Positions 22,461-36,300 of a DNA stretch of 64,000 nt are shown piece by piece. This stretch comes from Buttiauxella selenatireducens (GTDB lineage Bacteria > Pseudomonadota > Gammaproteobacteria > Enterobacterales > Enterobacteriaceae). The position numbers were made by a program, and so were the translations under genes. Where the stretch lies: positions 1,178,001 through 1,242,000 of the forward strand of contig NZ_CP133838.1 of NCBI RefSeq assembly GCF_031432975.1, in the 5' to 3' direction. Under the pieces are notes generated by a model. That model saw only the letters and a program-made list of their open reading frames with translations. It was not told where the DNA came from and made no database searches. How positions within the stretch are numbered: the first letter of the stretch is position 1; every line of letters starts with the position of its first letter.

Positions 22461-24206
22461 ACGCTGTCTGACCGTATTATCCAAATTTGCGGTGGCTTGT
22501 CCGATCGTGAAATGGAAGCCCAGGTTCTTGACTCCATGGATCTGGAGCGTGAACGTGGTATTACCATTAAAGCGCAAAGCGTAACGCTGGATTACAAAGC
22601 AAGCGATGGTGAAACTTATCATCTGAATTTCATCGACACCCCAGGCCACGTTGACTTCTCTTATGAAGTTTCCCGTTCTTTGGCTGCCTGTGAAGGTGCC
22701 TTGCTGGTCGTAGATGCTGGTCAGGGTGTTGAAGCTCAGACCCTGGCAAACTGCTATACCGCCATGGAAATGGATCTGGAAGTGGTTCCAGTCCTGAACA
22801 AAATTGACCTACCAGCAGCCGATCCTGAACGCGCTGCGCAGGAAATCGAAGATATCGTTGGCATTGATGCAACAGACGCTGTGCGTTGCTCGGCAAAAAC
22901 TGGCTTTGGTGTAACGGATGTTCTCGAACGTCTGGTCCGTGATATCCCTGGACCTGAAGGTGATCCGGACGCGCCCCTGCAGGCACTGATCATTGACTCC
23001 TGGTTCGATAACTATCTTGGTGTTGTCTCTTTGGTGCGTATTAAAAACGGCACTATGAAGAAAGGCGATAAGATCAAGGTGATGAGTACCGGCCAGGTTT
23101 ATAACGCTGACCGTCTGGGTATCTTCACGCCAAAACGTGTTGATCGTGATGTGCTGGGTTGCGGTGAAGTAGGCTGGTTGGTCTGTGCAATCAAAGACAT
23201 CCTCGGTGCACCAGTGGGCGATACCTTGACCCTTTCACGTAATCCGGCAGAAAAAGCGCTGCCAGGTTTTAAAAAGGTGAAACCGCAGGTATATGCGGGT
23301 CTGTTCCCGGTAAGCTCTGACGATTACGAAAACTTCCGTGATGCGTTGGGCAAACTCAGCCTGAATGATGCGTCTTTATTCTTTGAACCAGAAAGCTCTA
23401 CCGCGTTAGGCTTTGGCTTCCGCTGCGGCTTCCTGGGTCTGCTGCACATGGAAATCATTCAGGAACGTCTGGAACGTGAATACGATCTTGATCTGATTAC
23501 CACAGCACCTACCGTAGTTTACGAAGTCGAAACCACCAGTGGTGAGACGATTTATGTAGATAGCCCATCCAAGCTGCCAGCATTGAATAACATTGCTGAG
23601 CTGCGTGAGCCGATTGCTGAGTGTCATATGCTGATGCCTCAGGAATATCTGGGTAGCGTTATCACGCTGTGTATCGAGAAGCGTGGCGTGCAGACCAATA
23701 TGGTTTACCACGGTAACCAGGTTGCGCTGACCTATGAAATCCCAATGGCTGAAGTGGTACTCGACTTCTTCGACCGTCTGAAATCAACGTCCCGCGGGTA
23801 TGCTTCCCTGGACTACAACTTCAAGCGTTTCCAGACGTCAGACATGGTGCGTGTTGATGTACTGATTAACGGCGATCGCGTTGATGCCCTGGCGTTAATT
23901 ACTCACCGTGGTAATTCGCAGTTCCGTGGACGTCAGCTGGTCGAGAAGATGCAAGAATTGATCCCTCGCCAACAGTTCGACATTGCAATTCAGGCGGCGA
24001 TCGGCGCACATATCATTGCGCGTTCTACTGTTAAACAGTTACGTAAAAACGTATTGGCAAAATGCTACGGCGGTGACGTAAGCCGTAAGAAAAAGCTGTT
24101 GCAGAAACAGAAAGACGGTAAAAAGCGTATGAAGCAAGTCGGCAACGTCGAACTGCCTCAGGAAGCCTTCCTCGCCATTCTGCATGTTGGCAAAGACAGC
24201 AAATAA
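22407..24206 (+). CDS. lepA: Elongation factor 4 (LepA), ribosomal GTPase
   Basis: 599 residues, the same length as E. coli LepA. It is an EF-G-like GTPase that acts on the ribosome, affecting initiation and 30S biogenesis. GTPase motifs are AHIDHGKST (G1), RGITI (G2), DTPGH (G3), NKID (G4) and SAKTG (G5). The LepA-specific C-terminal domain ends [20 protein letters not shown]. The encoded N-terminus [13 protein letters not shown] is normal although the prophage boundary is here, so the gene stays intact. The ribosome site before the ATG is poor. lepB follows after 14 bases, as in E. coli. Confidence 0.98.
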   Translation: MKNIRNFSIIAHIDHGKSTLSDRIIQICGGLSDREMEAQVLDSMDLERERGITIKAQSVTLDYKASDGETYHLNFIDTPGHVDFSYEVSRSLAACEGALLVVDAGQGVEAQTLANCYTAMEMDLEVVPVLNKIDLPAADPERAAQEIEDIVGIDATDAVRCSAKTGFGVTDVLERLVRDIPGPEGDPDAPLQALIIDSWFDNYLGVVSLVRIKNGTMKKGDKIKVMSTGQVYNADRLGIFTPKRVDRDVLGCGEVGWLVCAIKDILGAPVGDTLTLSRNPAEKALPGFKKVKPQVYAGLFPVSSDDYENFRDALGKLSLNDASLFFEPESSTALGFGFRCGFLGLLHMEIIQERLEREYDLDLITTAPTVVYEVETTSGETIYVDSPSKLPALNNIAELREPIAECHMLMPQEYLGSVITLCIEKRGVQTNMVYHGNQVALTYEIPMAEVVLDFFDRLKSTSRGYASLDYNFKRFQTSDMVRVDVLINGDRVDALALITHRGNSQFRGRQLVEKMQELIPRQQFDIAIQAAIGAHIIARSTVKQLRKNVLAKCYGGDVSRKKKLLQKQKDGKKRMKQVGNVELPQEAFLAILHVGKDSK

Positions 24207-24220
24207 ATTAAGGAGTTGGC

Positions 24221-25195
24221 ATGGCGAATATGTTTGCGCTAATCCTCGTGATAGCGACGCTGGTAACAGGTCTTCTATGGTGTATTGATAAATTTATCTT
24301 TGCGCCAAAGCGTCGGGAAAAACAGGCGGCAGCGCAAGCTGCCACTGGCGATGCACTTGATAGCAAAACGCTAAAAAAAGTCGCACCGAAACCAGGTTGG
24401 TTAGAAACGGGGGCATCCGTATTCCCGGTGCTCGCTATTGTCTTGATCGTGCGCTCGTTTATTTACGAACCGTTCCAGATTCCATCAGGATCAATGATGC
24501 CAACGTTATTAATTGGTGATTTTATTCTGGTGGAAAAATTTGCATACGGTATTAAAGATCCGATTTACCAGAAAACGCTAATTGAAACGGGTCATCCTAA
24601 ACGTGGCGATATTGTGGTGTTCAAATATCCACAAGATCCGCGTCTTGATTACATCAAGCGTGCAGTCGGTTTGCCGGGTGATCGTGTCAGCTACGATCCT
24701 GTCGCTAAAGAAGTGACTGTTCAGCCAAATTGTAGTTCTGGCCAGGCATGTGATAACGCACTGCCAATCACTTATAGCCATGTAGAGCCAAGTGATTTTG
24801 TGCAGACTTTTGCGCGTCGTAACGGTGGTGAAGCAAACTCTGGTTTCTTCCAGTTGCCGTTGAACCAGACCAAAGAAGACGGTATCCGCCTGTCTGAGCG
24901 CAAAGAAACACTGGGTGATGTATCTCACCGCATTCTGACCGTGCCAATTGCACAGGACCAACTGGGGATGTACTACCAGCAACCTGGTCAACAACTGGCG
25001 ACGTGGATAGTACCGCCGGGTCATTACTTCATGATGGGTGATAACCGCGATAACAGCGCTGATAGCCGTTACTGGGGCTTTGTTCCTGAGGCGAATCTGG
25101 TGGGTAAAGCGACTGCAATCTGGATGAGTTTTGATAAACAAGAGGGTGAATGGCCAACGGGTGTTCGTTTAAGCCGTATTGGCGGAATTCATTGA
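24221..25195 (+). CDS. lepB: Signal peptidase I
   Basis: 324 residues, identical in length to E. coli LepB. The enzyme removes signal peptides from exported preproteins at the periplasmic face of the inner membrane. Two N-terminal membrane segments (about 4-22 and 62-77) flank a basic cytoplasmic loop. The Ser/Lys dyad is Ser91 in PSGSMMP and Lys146 in DYIKRAVGLPGD. The later GDNRDNSADSRYWG box is conserved in the family. AAGGAG precedes the ATG. It is cotranscribed with lepA. Confidence 0.98.
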   Translation: MANMFALILVIATLVTGLLWCIDKFIFAPKRREKQAAAQAATGDALDSKTLKKVAPKPGWLETGASVFPVLAIVLIVRSFIYEPFQIPSGSMMPTLLIGDFILVEKFAYGIKDPIYQKTLIETGHPKRGDIVVFKYPQDPRLDYIKRAVGLPGDRVSYDPVAKEVTVQPNCSSGQACDNALPITYSHVEPSDFVQTFARRNGGEANSGFFQLPLNQTKEDGIRLSERKETLGDVSHRILTVPIAQDQLGMYYQQPGQQLATWIVPPGHYFMMGDNRDNSADSRYWGFVPEANLVGKATAIWMSFDKQEGEWPTGVRLSRIGGIH

Positions 25196-25263
25196 TCAAT
25201 TAAATCCATTCAAGTGACGACATACCTTGTCGTTGCGTATAGAATATCCCCCCGTATTAGGTT

Positions 25264-25281
25264 GGCTCCCGAAAGGGAGCC
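25264..25281 (+). promoter_or_regulatory. Leader hairpin upstream of rnc (probable RNase III autoregulation region)
   Basis: GGCTCCC-GAAA-GGGAGCC forms a perfect seven-pair hairpin in the 169-base leader between lepB and rnc. In E. coli, RNase III cleaves a hairpin in this leader and so destabilises its own mRNA. The downstream leader sequence, including a T-rich run, resembles the E. coli rnc leader as I recall it. Confidence 0.65.
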
Positions 25282-25334
25282 ACGGCAAACGAAACAGCGT
25301 TGGTTCTTTTTTTCAGGTCTGTTCCGTGTGCTGA

Positions 25335-26044
<710 letters not shown>

Positions 26045-26045
<1 letters not shown>

Positions 26046-26953
26046 TGAGCGAAGAACAAACCTTTTGCGGATTCGTGGCCATCGTTGGTCGCCCAAATGT
26101 CGGCAAATCCACGCTGCTAAACCAGTTGCTTGGGCAAAAAATCTCTATCACTTCTCGTAAAGCGCAGACCACTCGTCACCGCATTATGGGTATCCATACC
26201 GAAGGCCCGTATCAGGCGATTTACGTTGATACCCCAGGGCTGCATATGGAAGAAAAGCGTGCTATCAACCGTTTGATGAACAAAGCGGCCAGCAGTTCTA
26301 TCGGTGACGTTGAGCTGGTTATCTTTGTGGTTGAAGGGACTAAGTGGACCGCAGATGATGAGATGGTGCTCAACAAGCTGCGTGACGCTCGTGCGCCGGT
26401 TATTCTGGCGGTCAACAAAGTTGATAACGTCCAGGATAAAGGCGTTTTGCTGCCACATCTACAGTTCCTTGGCAGCCAGATGAACTTCCTCGATATCGTA
26501 CCGATCTCTGCTGAAAACGGTATGAACGTGGACACTATTGCCAGCATCGTTCGTAAACGTCTGCCAGAAGCGACCCATCACTTCCCGGAAGATTACATCA
26601 CCGACCGTTCACAGCGCTTTATGGCATCTGAAATCATCCGTGAAAAACTGATGCGTTTCCTCGGTGCTGAACTGCCGTATTCTGTGACTGTTGAAATCGA
26701 GCAGTTCGTGTCTAACGCCCGTGGCGGTTATGACATTAACGGCCTGATTCTGGTCGAACGCGAAGGCCAGAAGAAGATGGTGATTGGCAACAAAGGCGCC
26801 AAGATCAAAACCATCGGTATCGAAGCACGTAAAGATATGGAAGAGATGTTCGAAGCCAAAATCCACCTTGAACTGTGGGTTAAGGTGAAATCCGGATGGG
26901 CAGATGACGAGCGCGCGCTGCGTAGCCTGGGTTACACCGACGATTTGAAATAA
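26045..26953 (+). CDS. era: GTPase Era
   Basis: 302 residues (E. coli Era has 301). It is a GTPase that binds the 3' end of 16S rRNA and supports 30S maturation. GTPase motifs are GRPNVGKS (G1), DTPG (G3) and NKVD (G4). The C-terminal KH domain contains the [13 protein letters not shown] loop that grips RNA. It is encoded in the rnc operon with a one-base overlap; the sequence after the start differs from E. coli in a few residues only. Confidence 0.98.
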
Positions 26954-26957
26954 GAAA

Positions 26958-27695
26958 ATGGAAGGCTGGCAACGGGCTTTTGTCCTGCATAGTCGCCCCT
27001 GGAGCGAAACCAGCCTTCTACTTGATCTCTTTTCTGAAGAGTCCGGGCGTGTTCGCCTCATTGCGAAAGGCGCTCGTTCTCGCCGTTCTAACCTCAAAGG
27101 GACGCTACAACCCTTTACCCCCTTGCTGGTTCGCTGGGGCGGTCGTGGTGAAGTCAAGACACTGCGAAGCGCCGAAGCTGTCTCACTGGCACTCCCTCTA
27201 AGTGGTATCACGCTCTACAGCGGCCTGTACGTGAATGAACTGGTTTCACGCGTGCTGGAAGATGAAACGCGCTTTTCCGAATTATTCTTCGACTACCTCC
27301 ACTGTATCCAGGCATTAGCGGGAACCAGCGGTTCACCGGAACCGGCTTTGCGCCGTTTTGAATTGGCGCTGCTGGGGCACCTGGGTTATGGCGTGGATTT
27401 CTTACACTGCGCAGGCAGCGGGGAAGAAGTCAGCGACACCATGACTTACCGCTATCGTGAAGAAAAAGGGTTTATCGCAAGCCTGGTGGTGGATAACCGC
27501 AGTTTCACCGGGCATGAATTAAAAGCTCTCGCGAACCGTGAATTTCCTGATATCGCAACCTTACGGGCTGCGAAACGCTTTACTCGTATGGCTTTGAAAC
27601 CCTATCTGGGTGGCAAACCCCTCAAAAGTCGCGAGTTATTCCGTCAGTTTGTGCCCAAAAAACCACCACTTAAATCACCTCAAGACCCGCAATAA
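26958..27695 (+). CDS. recO: DNA repair protein RecO
   Basis: 245 residues (E. coli 242). RecO works with RecR (and RecF) to load RecA on SSB-coated single-stranded DNA in gap repair. The N-terminal OB-fold begins [20 protein letters not shown]. The helical middle and C-terminal domain includes [20 protein letters not shown]. The C-terminal tail is Lys/Pro-rich. The ATG is five bases after the era stop without a clear ribosome site, so translation probably depends on ribosomes finishing era. Confidence 0.97.
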   Translation: MEGWQRAFVLHSRPWSETSLLLDLFSEESGRVRLIAKGARSRRSNLKGTLQPFTPLLVRWGGRGEVKTLRSAEAVSLALPLSGITLYSGLYVNELVSRVLEDETRFSELFFDYLHCIQALAGTSGSPEPALRRFELALLGHLGYGVDFLHCAGSGEEVSDTMTYRYREEKGFIASLVVDNRSFTGHELKALANREFPDIATLRAAKRFTRMALKPYLGGKPLKSRELFRQFVPKKPPLKSPQDPQ

Positions 27696-27772
27696 CGCCT
27701 GGTCGTAGCCATGCTTTCCTTACCGGGTGTAAACTGCCGGAACTCAAACCTATTCTGAACTCGAGGATTGTC

Positions 27773-28504
27773 ATGGCTGAATTACTGTTAGGCGTAAACA
27801 TTGATCACATCGCAACTTTGCGTAATGCACGCGGCACGGCATATCCAGACCCGGTGCAGGCGGCATTTATCTGCGAGCAAGCAGGCGCTGACGGTATTAC
27901 GGTTCACCTGCGAGAAGATCGCCGCCACATCACCGACCGCGATGTCCGCATTCTGCGCCAGACCCTCGATACGCGTATGAATCTGGAAATGGCCGTCACT
28001 GAAGAGATGCTTGGGATTGCTTGTGAAACCAAACCACATTTTTGTTGCCTGGTGCCTGAAAAGCGTCAGGAAGTGACGACTGAAGGTGGGCTGGATGTCG
28101 CTGGTCAGCTCGATAAAATGCGTGATGCCTGCAAACGCCTGGCGGATGCCAATATTTTGGTTTCCCTGTTTATTGATGCTGACCACGCACAAATTGATGC
28201 CGCTGTAGCCGTTGGCGCACCGTATATCGAAATTCATACGGGTTGCTACGCCGATGCAAAAGACGAAGCGACTCAGGCGAAAGAACTGGCTCGAATCGCT
28301 GAAGCGGCAACTTACGCAGCAGGTAAAGGCCTGAAAGTGAATGCCGGACACGGTTTGACTTATCACAATGTTAAAGCCATTGCTCGCCTGCCTGAAATGC
28401 ATGAGCTGAATATCGGTCATGCGATTATTGGCCGTGCGGTCATGAGCGGTTTGAAAGAAGCAGTGGCAGAAATGAAACGTCTGATGCAGGAAGCGCGTAG
28501 CTAA
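27773..28504 (+). CDS. pdxJ: Pyridoxine 5'-phosphate synthase PdxJ
   Basis: 243 residues, as in E. coli. It joins 1-deoxyxylulose 5-phosphate with 3-amino-1-hydroxyacetone phosphate to make pyridoxine 5'-phosphate, the closing ring step of vitamin B6 synthesis. The TIM-barrel start [17 protein letters not shown] and the [17 protein letters not shown] and [12 protein letters not shown] segments contain the conserved His and Glu residues. GAGG precedes the ATG. The stop overlaps the acpS ATG by one base. Confidence 0.98.
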   Translation: MAELLLGVNIDHIATLRNARGTAYPDPVQAAFICEQAGADGITVHLREDRRHITDRDVRILRQTLDTRMNLEMAVTEEMLGIACETKPHFCCLVPEKRQEVTTEGGLDVAGQLDKMRDACKRLADANILVSLFIDADHAQIDAAVAVGAPYIEIHTGCYADAKDEATQAKELARIAEAATYAAGKGLKVNAGHGLTYHNVKAIARLPEMHELNIGHAIIGRAVMSGLKEAVAEMKRLMQEARS

Positions 28505-28884
28505 TGGCTATTCTCGGCCTTGGTACTGATATCGTTGAGATAGCGCGTATTGAAAGCGTTATCTCGCGTTCGGGTGACCGACTGGCGAAGCGTGTGCTCA
28601 GTGCCAACGAATGGCTGCAATACCAGGCGCACCAGCAACCGGTGCGCTTTCTTGCTAAACGTTTTGCTGTAAAAGAAGCGGCGGCCAAAGCCTTTGGCAC
28701 CGGGATACGTAACGGTCTTGCGTTTAATCAGTTCGAAGTATTTAACGACCCGTTGGGTAAACCGCAGTTACGCTTTTGGGAAGAGGCCGAGCGAGTCGCG
28801 CAAAGAATGGGCGTCCGTTCGGTGCATGTGACGCTTGCCGATGAACGGCACTATGCGTGCGCTACAGTGATCATTGAAAGTTAG
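28504..28884 (+). CDS. acpS: Holo-[acyl-carrier-protein] synthase
   Basis: 126 residues, as in E. coli. It moves the phosphopantetheine arm from CoA to apo-ACP, the activation step for fatty acid synthesis. Motifs: [14 protein letters not shown] near the N-terminus (metal-binding Asp) and [14 protein letters not shown] around residue 60 (catalytic Glu and Lys). The stop overlaps by three bases with the converging yfhL stop, so both 3' ends are antisense to each other. Confidence 0.98.
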   Translation: MAILGLGTDIVEIARIESVISRSGDRLAKRVLSANEWLQYQAHQQPVRFLAKRFAVKEAAAKAFGTGIRNGLAFNQFEVFNDPLGKPQLRFWEEAERVAQRMGVRSVHVTLADERHYACATVIIES

Positions 28885-29141
28885 AGCTTATCGGCATGGT
28901 GCAACTGGACAAACTTATCCCACAGTTGCTCTTCGTTTTCGATGCGCTCAGGATCGCTGATGATGGTGTTAGGGATCGGGCAAACTTTCTGGCAGGTAGG
29001 TGTTTCGTAGTGTCCGACGCACTCGGTGCAACGATCGGCGTTGATCTCATAAATGCTGTCCCCCATGGAAATGGCTTCGTTCGGGCACTCCGGCTCGCAC
29101 ATATCGCAGTTAATACATTTTTTGGTGATGAGCAGCGCCAT
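28881..29141 (-). CDS. yfhL: Ferredoxin-like protein YfhL (two 4Fe-4S clusters)
   Basis: 86 residues. Cys residues in [12 protein letters not shown] (cluster 1) and [18 protein letters not shown] (cluster 2, with an enlarged loop between the second and third Cys) define an alkaline 2[4Fe-4S] ferredoxin of the Allochromatium type. It transfers electrons at low potential in the cytoplasm; its partner cannot be read from the context. It is transcribed opposite to acpS and has no operon partner downstream. Confidence 0.95.
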   Translation of the reverse strand: MALLITKKCINCDMCEPECPNEAISMGDSIYEINADRCTECVGHYETPTCQKVCPIPNTIISDPERIENEEQLWDKFVQLHHADKL

Positions 29142-29196
29142 GGGAAGATCTCAGAAACAACAGAAACAGGGCGGGCATTATACGCCCAATCTCTGA

Positions 29197-30045
29197 TCAA
29201 ACCAGTTTTTTTACCAGGGCTTCACTGTGGCGAATACGCTTCGGTGCGTGTTCCAGATCCCGTTGTACCAGCGCCATAAATAGCAAATCGGTCAGCATCA
29301 TCTGCGCACTGGTCGATGAAATTGCCGCACTACGCGTCGCTTGTTCTTCGGCGATGGTATACAAGCACAGCGTTGCACGTTGTTGTAATGCGTTGGGGGT
29401 AAAGCCGGTAATGGCGAGGATTTTTGCCCCGGTGCGCAAGGTTTCGTCAGCGGCGAGATTTATCTCACGCCGTTCACCAGAATAGGAAATCGCCAACAGC
29501 ACATCGTCACTATTTGAGGCTTGCGCCGTTGCCAGTAATGCGTGCATGTCTTGCTCCGCCACGGCATTAATGCCAATTTTCATCAGCTTCCAGGCAAAAT
29601 TCTTAGCGACCAGGCCGGACGCGCCAATTCCTACCAGCAGCACGCGTCGTGCATTTCGCAACATGTCCACGCTCGCCAGCAGCTTTTCTTCGCTGTTGAC
29701 ATCAAGCGTGGCGTGCATCGCCGCCAAATTATCCTTAATGAGCTTTTCACCCACTAAACGCAGCGGGTCATCACCCAAAATCAGATTATGAACTGGGACG
29801 GATTGTCGTTCAGGATTGCTGGCGAGCGCCTCACTGATTGCCAGTTTGAGGGCAGGAAAGCCTTTGAAACCCAGCTTTTGGGAAAACTTCACCACGCTGG
29901 ACTGACTTACACCCGCTTCGGCGGCGAGCTGCTGTGAACTTAAATGACGCGCGTAGTCGGGCTTCTCCAGCAAAAAGTCAGCCAGTCTACGGTCGCTTTG
30001 TGCCAGGGTTGGGTAGCGGCTTCGAATACGCAGTAAGCAGTTCAT
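29197..30045 (-). CDS. yfhH: MurR/RpiR family transcriptional regulator YfhH
   Basis: 282 residues from ATG 30045, which has GAGAGG just upstream; a longer frame begins with TTG and is not needed. Residues 1-75 are the RpiR helix-turn-helix domain (AAEAGVSQSSVVKFSQKLGF). Residues 120-255 are a SIS sugar-phosphate isomerase fold (VLLVGIGASGLVAKNF; ISYSGERREI), which in this family binds a phosphosugar effector. The ligand and targets are unknown. It has the same position as E. coli yfhH and faces away from pgpC. Confidence 0.94.
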   Translation of the reverse strand: MNCLLRIRSRYPTLAQSDRRLADFLLEKPDYARHLSSQQLAAEAGVSQSSVVKFSQKLGFKGFPALKLAISEALASNPERQSVPVHNLILGDDPLRLVGEKLIKDNLAAMHATLDVNSEEKLLASVDMLRNARRVLLVGIGASGLVAKNFAWKLMKIGINAVAEQDMHALLATAQASNSDDVLLAISYSGERREINLAADETLRTGAKILAITGFTPNALQQRATLCLYTIAEEQATRSAAISSTSAQMMLTDLLFMALVQRDLEHAPKRIRHSEALVKKLV

Positions 30046-30206
30046 TTCCTCTCCAGTCAGTCGGGGCAATTATGTGAGCGACGCCATAGTAACGTAAATT
30101 TTGCTTGCCATGATATCGGTGCATGCTTGGGCGGTGCTAATCAGTTACTGGAAAGTGGCGATGGTGGTGACCTTTAGCATTTCAGGTTAATGTTGCCGGA
30201 AAAGTG

Positions 30207-30293
30207 ATGTTCTATCTGTTAGGCTTTCTGATAGCGGTAATCGCCGGGTTCTTATTTACATGGTTTATGGGCTTTAATGATCCAGAGGAGTAA
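30207..30293 (+). CDS. 28-residue single-pass membrane protein ORF upstream of pgpC
   Basis: The ORF begins MFYLLGFLIAVIAGFLFTWF and ends MGFNDPEE, one hydrophobic helix with a short acidic cytosolic-type tail. The stop is three bases before the pgpC TTG start, and the pgpC ribosome site lies inside its last codons, so translation would be coupled. The ribosome site before its own ATG is modest (GGAAAAG). Composition and placement resemble known enterobacterial small membrane proteins that accompany a larger membrane partner. I do not recognise a named family; coding status is inferred. Confidence 0.55.
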   Translation: MFYLLGFLIAVIAGFLFTWFMGFNDPEE

Positions 30294-30296
30294 CGT

Positions 30297-30935
30297 TTGG
30301 CAATTCAGAGTGAGCGTCGGGTGGTTTTTTTCGATTTAGATGGCACCTTGCATCAGCAGGATATGTTCGGCAGTTTCTTGCGCTACCTGCTGCGCCATCA
30401 ACCCCTCAATCTGTTACTTGTCGCGCCGCTCCTGCCGGTGATAGGTGGCGCGTTGCTGATAAAAGGACGCGCCGCTCGCTGGCCGATGAGCCTGTTATTG
30501 TGGGGCGCAACCTTTGGTCACAGTGAAACGCGCCTCAAGCAGTTGGAAACAAATTTTGTGACATGGTTTCGCAGCCGCGTTACCGCTTTTCCCGTGGTAC
30601 AGCAGCGCCTGACCGATTACCTCACCAGTTCAGATGCTGATGTGTGGTTGATTACCGGTTCTCCGCAACCGTTGGTGCAGCAGGTTTATTTTGATACCCC
30701 GTGGCTACCAAAAGTTAAGCTTATCGCCAGCCAAATCAAGCGCTCCCACGGTGGGTGGGTACTCACATTGCGTTGCCTGGGACATGAAAAAGTATCACAG
30801 CTCGAACAGCAAATTGGTACGCCATTGCAACTCTACAGCGGGTATAGCGACAGCAATCAGGACAACCCCTTGCTCTATTTCTGCCAACACCGCTGGCGCG
30901 TCACGCCACAAGGGCAATTGCAGCAGTTGGAATAA
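30297..30935 (+). CDS. pgpC: Phosphatidylglycerophosphatase C
   Basis: 212 residues, matching E. coli PgpC (YfhB). It removes phosphate from phosphatidylglycerophosphate to give phosphatidylglycerol in the inner membrane. The HAD motif VVFFDLDGTLHQQD lies at the N-terminus. A hydrophobic stretch follows (about 35-60, NLLLVAPLLPVIGGALLIKG), and the second HAD motif is in WLITGSPQPL. The start codon is TTG with AGAGGAG six bases upstream. A 123-bp palindromic repeat follows directly. Confidence 0.95.
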   Translation: MAIQSERRVVFFDLDGTLHQQDMFGSFLRYLLRHQPLNLLLVAPLLPVIGGALLIKGRAARWPMSLLLWGATFGHSETRLKQLETNFVTWFRSRVTAFPVVQQRLTDYLTSSDADVWLITGSPQPLVQQVYFDTPWLPKVKLIASQIKRSHGGWVLTLRCLGHEKVSQLEQQIGTPLQLYSGYSDSNQDNPLLYFCQHRWRVTPQGQLQQLE

Positions 30936-30936
30936 T

Positions 30937-33055
<2,119 letters not shown>

Positions 33056-33220
33056 ATAGTTAATCTGCGATAAGGCGTCGAGTCTTAGCTAACAACAGGC
33101 TTCAAAAATGGAGGTTATACAATAAGGTGTGGCGCATTTTGCTTAACAAAACGCCACTGTGCAACTTATTCAACATTTTTGGTTAATGTTTCATCAACGA
33201 AAACTAATCCAACTATTTAT

Positions 33221-33259
33221 ACGCAAACGGTTTCGTCATGGCGGAGGATTATCTATAAT
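33221..33259 (+). promoter_or_regulatory. purL promoter with PurR operator
   Basis: ACGCAAACGGTTTCGT (33221-33236) is a PUR box, and TATAAT lies at 33254-33259. With 17-base spacing the -35 hexamer falls inside the operator, so PurR with hypoxanthine or guanine would block polymerase binding directly. Confidence 0.88.
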
Positions 33260-33325
33260 GGCGCCCGTTTTCCCCTTGCGCCCACTGAAGCGTCCCCCTG
33301 GCGTTTCGAAGACGAGAGATCTTTG

Positions 33326-36300
33326 ATGATGGAAATTCTGCGTGGTTCGCCCGCTTTATCGGCATTTCGTATTAACAAATTACTGGCCCGTTTTAATGAC
33401 GCCAACCTTCCGGTCAGCGACATTTATGCCGAGTATGTTCACTTTGCCGATCTCGATGCGCCGCTAACGGCTGAAGAGCACGCCCGTCTGCAACGGTTGT
33501 TGAAATATGGTCCAACCCTTGCCGACCACGCCCCGACCGGCCACTTAATTCTGGTCACGCCGCGTCCTGGTACCATCTCACCCTGGTCCTCTAAAGCGAC
33601 TGATATTGCCCACAACTGCGCGCTTGCCAATGTTAAGCGACTGGAACGCGGTGTGGCGTACTATGTAACGGGCAGCACGCTGACACAGGCGCAGTGCCAG
33701 GACGTTGCCGCACTTTTGCATGACCGCATGATGGAAAGCGTGTTTGACTCGCTTAATGATGCGCAGCAACTGTTCTCACATCATCAGCCTGCACCTGTGC
33801 AAAGCGTTGACCTGTTATCTCAAGGTCGTGAAGCACTGGTTGAAGCCAACATTCGTCTGGGGCTTGCCCTGGCAGAAGACGAAATCGATTATTTGCAGGA
33901 TGCGTTCACCAAACTGGGACGCAACCCGAACGACATTGAGCTGTATATGTTCGCGCAGGCGAACTCTGAGCATTGCCGTCACAAAATCTTCAACGCCGAC
34001 TGGATTATCGATGGCGTTGAACAGCCTAAATCGCTGTTCAAAATGATTAAAAACACCTTTGAGAAAACCCCGGACTACGTGTTATCGGCTTACAAAGATA
34101 ACGCCGCAGTTATGGAAGGTTCGGTGGTTGGGCGTTTCTTTGCCGATCACGAAGCAGGCCGCTACGACTTCCACCAGGAAGATGCGCATATCCTGATGAA
34201 GGTCGAAACGCATAACCACCCAACGGCTATCTCTCCATGGCCGGGTGCCGCGACCGGTTCCGGTGGTGAAATCCGTGATGAAGGTGCGACAGGCCGTGGT
34301 GCTAAACCCAAAGCGGGTCTGGTCGGATTCTCTGTTTCCAACTTACGTATTCCTGGCTTTGAACAGCCGTGGGAAGAAGATTTCGGTAAGCCTGACCGCA
34401 TTGTGACGGCGCTGGATATCATGACTGACGGCCCATTGGGCGGTGCAGCATTTAACAACGAATTCGGTCGTCCGGCGCTGACGGGTTACTTCCGTACTTA
34501 CGAAGAACAAGTCAACAGCCATAACGGCGTAGAACTGCGTGGCTACCATAAGCCCATCATGCTGGCAGGCGGTATCGGTAACATTCGTGCTGACCATGTT
34601 CAGAAAGGCGAAATCACCGTTGGCGCAAAACTGATTGTCCTCGGCGGCCCATCCATGAACATCGGTTTGGGTGGCGGTGCGGCTTCTTCTATGGCTTCCG
34701 GCCAGTCAGATGCCGATCTGGATTTTGCCTCTGTACAGCGCGACAACCCAGAAATGGAGCGTCGTTGCCAGGAAGTTATCGATCGTTGCTGGCAGTTAGG
34801 TGATGCCAACCCAATCCTGTTTATTCATGATGTGGGGGCCGGCGGCCTTTCTAACGCGATGCCAGAACTGGTGAATGACGGTGGCCGAGGCGGGCGCTTC
34901 GACCTGCGTAAAATTCTCAACGACGAACCTGGCATGAGCCCGCTGGAAGTGTGGTGTAACGAATCCCAGGAGCGTTATGTTCTCGCCGTTGCACCTGACC
35001 AGTTGCCACTGTTTGATGAACTCTGCCGCCGCGAACGTGCGCCGTACGCCGTTATCGGTGAAGCCACCGAAGAAAAACATCTGACGCTCAGCGACAGCCA
35101 TTTCGACAACCAGCCGATTGATATGCCGCTGGACGTTCTGCTCGGTAAAACCCCGAAAATGGAACGTAACGTTGAAACCCTGAAAGCGAAGGGCGATGCG
35201 CTGGATTGCCGAAATATCACTATTGCTGATGCGGTAAACCGTGTGCTGCACTTGCCTACAGTGGCTGAAAAAACCTTCCTGGTGACCATCGGTGACCGCT
35301 CAGTAACCGGTATGGTTGCTCGCGATCAGATGGTTGGGCCGTGGCAGATCCCGGTGGCTAACTGTGCGGTCACCACCGCAAGCCTGGATAGCTACTACGG
35401 CGAAGCGATGTCTCTGGGCGAACGTGCACCGGTTGCGTTGCTGGACTTTGCAGCATCAGGCCGTCTGGCGGTCGGTGAAGCGCTGACCAACATTGCTGCT
35501 ACGCAAATTGGCGCACTCAATCGCATCAAGCTTTCAGCAAACTGGATGTCAGCAGCCGGCCATCCGGGTGAAGACGCGGGTCTGTACGAAGCCGTGAAAG
35601 CCGTCGGTGAAGAACTTTGCCCGACGCTTGGCCTGACGATTCCAGTGGGCAAAGACTCAATGTCGATGAAAACCCGCTGGCAGGAAGGTAACGAGCAGCG
35701 CGAGATGACCTCTCCACTGTCACTGGTTATCACGGCGTTTGCCCGTGTCGAAGATGTACGTCGCACCGTGACACCACAACTGCACACCGAAGATAACGCC
35801 CTGTTGCTGATTGATTTGGGGGCTGGCCATAACGCATTGGGCGCAACGGCGCTGTCTCAGGTTTACCGTCAGTTAGGCGACAAGCCTGCTGATGTTCGCA
35901 GCGCAGAACAGCTTAAAGGCTTCTTTAATGCGATTCAGGCGCTGGTGGCGGAACAGAAATTACTGGCTTACCACGACCGTTCCGACGGTGGCCTGTTGGT
36001 GACGCTGGCAGAAATGGCGTTTGCCGGTCACTGTGGCGTGGAGGCGAATATCGCCACGCTGGGTCACGATCATCTGGCAGCACTGTTCAACGAAGAGTTG
36101 GGTGCGGTGATTCAGGTGAAAGCGGCGGATCGCGCAGCCGTTGAGAAAACCCTGGCAGATCACGGTCTGGCGGAGTGTGTTCACTTCCTCGGTAAAGCCG
36201 TTGCCGGTGACCGTTTCACGCTGACAGCCGATGGCCATGCCGTGTTTAGCGAAAGCCGCACTCAGCTTCGTATGTGGTGGGCAGAAACCACCTGGCAGAT

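Noticed and set aside
24578-25141. Long minus-strand open frame inside lepB
   Set aside because: It is antisense to a complete, conserved lepB; the translated sequence has no domain and is a by-product of codon use.
33179-33325. N-terminal extension of PurL
   Set aside because: The extra codons span the PurR box and the TATAAT promoter, and PurL of normal length starts at 33326.
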